Shown: positions 63,247 through 64,000 of the stretch, one piece after another
How positions within the stretch are numbered: the stretch's first letter is position 1
Layout of the letters: every line of letters begins with the position of its first letter
Source of the DNA: Victivallales bacterium
GTDB taxonomy: Bacteria; Verrucomicrobiota; Lentisphaeria; Victivallales; GWF2-38-69
Reading direction: 5' to 3'
Length of the DNA stretch: 64,000 bases
Assembly: GCA_021733985.1 (NCBI GenBank)
Contig: JAIPJT010000004.1
Coordinates: 30,767-94,766 of the forward strand
Made by a program: the position numbers and the translations under genes
Notes under the pieces: generated by a model
What the model saw: only the letters and a program-made list of their open reading frames with translations
Told to the model about the DNA's origin: nothing
The model's database searches: none

Positions 63247-63839
63247 AGGCAGCCTAATTTTGTTAGTTCCTTTCTGCAGTTTTCTGCGGAATCAAAATGG
63301 ATAACCTTAATACCTAACTTAGTTGCAGCTAAAATATTTTCGTACGTATCGTCAATAAAAACGGTATTTTTTATATCTAAACCGTATTTTTCTATAACGT
63401 GCATAAATATTTCAGTGTCAGGTTTTATCATATTGACTCTTGATGAAAAAGTTATACCATCGAATAGATCCCAGAAATGATATTTTTTTTCAAGCTTCTT
63501 GGCGGCATCAAGGCCCATATTCGACAGGACAAAGAGTTTATGGCCTTTGCTTTTTAATAACTTAATTATATCTATTGTTTCAGATATTGGCTGAAGAATT
63601 TCCGGAATGGATTCTACCATTTTTTTTACGTTTTTGTATGGCAGTTCTGACTGTTCTGAGCCTTTTTTTATGATTTCTTCGGTAGAAGCAGTGCCTTTAT
63701 CCAACTTTTCCCATAAAGAAGTATTCAGGATACATTTTGCTGCAGTGTTATACTCATTGCTGTCCTTGAAATTATGCGAGAGGAATAAATGCTGATTCCA
63801 GGTAAAAGTTACTCCGCCGAGATCAAATATGATATTCAT
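63243..63839 (-). CDS. HAD-family phosphatase (YihX-like)
   Basis: A 198-residue HAD hydrolase. IIFDLGGVTFTWN holds the nucleophile Asp (DLGGV type, without the usual second Asp), then LFVLSNMG (motif II), MIKPDTEIF (motif III Lys) and VFIDDTYENI (motif IV). A small cap helix bundle lies between. Such proteins dephosphorylate sugar phosphates, for example glucose-1-phosphate. With the sugar porter next door, a sugar phosphatase is plausible but not proven. Confidence 0.87.
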   Translation of the reverse strand: MNIIFDLGGVTFTWNQHLFLSHNFKDSNEYNTAAKCILNTSLWEKLDKGTASTEEIIKKGSEQSELPYKNVKKMVESIPEILQPISETIDIIKLLKSKGHKLFVLSNMGLDAAKKLEKKYHFWDLFDGITFSSRVNMIKPDTEIFMHVIEKYGLDIKNTVFIDDTYENILAATKLGIKVIHFDSAENCRKELTKLGCL

Positions 63840-64000
63840 AAAAAAATGTCCTTTTTTCTATTTTGGTTTTATCTAAATTTTATAAATAAAATTATCTCAA
63901 AACATCGCACAAGGTGCGGTTATTTGTTTATTTGTGTATTTGTGTAGCTGTTATATATCAACATGTTACACGATAATATTCTTTACTTTTAAACAGCTAA
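63840..64000. other. Right-edge intergenic sequence
   Basis: 161 bp up to the window end. It has a small hairpin CGCAC-AAG-GTGCG near 63906 and TTATTTGTTTATTTGTGTATTTGTG-like low-complexity sequence beyond it. No ORF or RNA gene is seen. Confidence 0.4.

Noticed and set aside
63900..64000. Low-complexity TTATTTG-type sequence considered as a CRISPR or tandem repeat
   Set aside because: The units are too short and irregular, and there are no spacers.

Overview
The window is AT-rich bacterial DNA, densely packed with genes on both strands. It suggests a Gram-negative, fermentative anaerobe. LptE, a WaaL/Wzy-type ligase, two ArnT-type glycosyltransferases and a BamD-like TPR protein point to an LPS-bearing outer membrane. 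The V-type ATPase genes run E, DUF2764, A, B, D, I, K, the order known from Chlamydiae and spirochaetes, with no C, F or G genes. This suggests a PVC-group bacterium (possibly Lentisphaerota-like) or a spirochaete relative, but the sequence alone does not settle the phylum. No rRNA, tRNA, CRISPR array, prophage or intact insertion sequence was seen.

1-8.1 kb: a lysine fermentation locus. On the minus strand lie a class-III aminotransferase, both subunits of an acetoacetate/butyrate-type CoA-transferase, the 3-keto-5-aminohexanoate cleavage enzyme and 3,5-diaminohexanoate dehydrogenase, which is cut by the left edge. Divergent from them is an XRE-PAS regulator followed by a YkgJ-type Cys-cluster protein; lysine 2,3-aminomutase (kamA) follows on the minus strand. 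8.2-10.5 kb: a clear sigma70-type promoter drives an AdhE-like aldehyde dehydrogenase whose catalytic Cys is replaced by Asn246, followed by a STAS protein and an RsbW-type kinase. This possible metabolic partner-switch module is the most unusual system in the window.

10.6-18.7 kb: pyrH and the V-ATPase operon (K subunit with sodium-type ligands). 19-23.2 kb: nifU, then the tight operon pabA-dxs-lgt. 23.2-28 kb: a 500-residue Lys/Glu-rich tail-anchored protein with about a dozen T-hydrophobic-K-L-K motifs, tsaB, a lipoprotein and a cysteine-less thioredoxin-fold protein. 28-35 kb: cobS, tandem GT39-type glycosyltransferases and tandem DUF819 membrane proteins. 34.8-43.7 kb: a long minus-strand run PSP1-O-antigen ligase-ispD-nadE-gpsA-TPR-lptE-ispF.

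43.8-51.3 kb: an rluA-family gene and the division cluster mraZ-rsmH-ftsL-ftsI. The mraZ promoter overlaps four AGG repeats spaced exactly 10 bp apart. Two genes follow that look like a split membrane-anchored spermidine synthase. 51.3-57.5 kb: a nested-palindrome element, cysK and three unrecognised exported proteins. 57.5-64 kb: a FemAB-type transferase, a metallo-beta-lactamase-fold hydrolase, a non-pyrrolysine MttB-family methyltransferase with a good promoter, a sugar-porter MFS protein and a HAD phosphatase. A dispersed 33-bp hairpin repeat occurs three times just downstream of gene ends.
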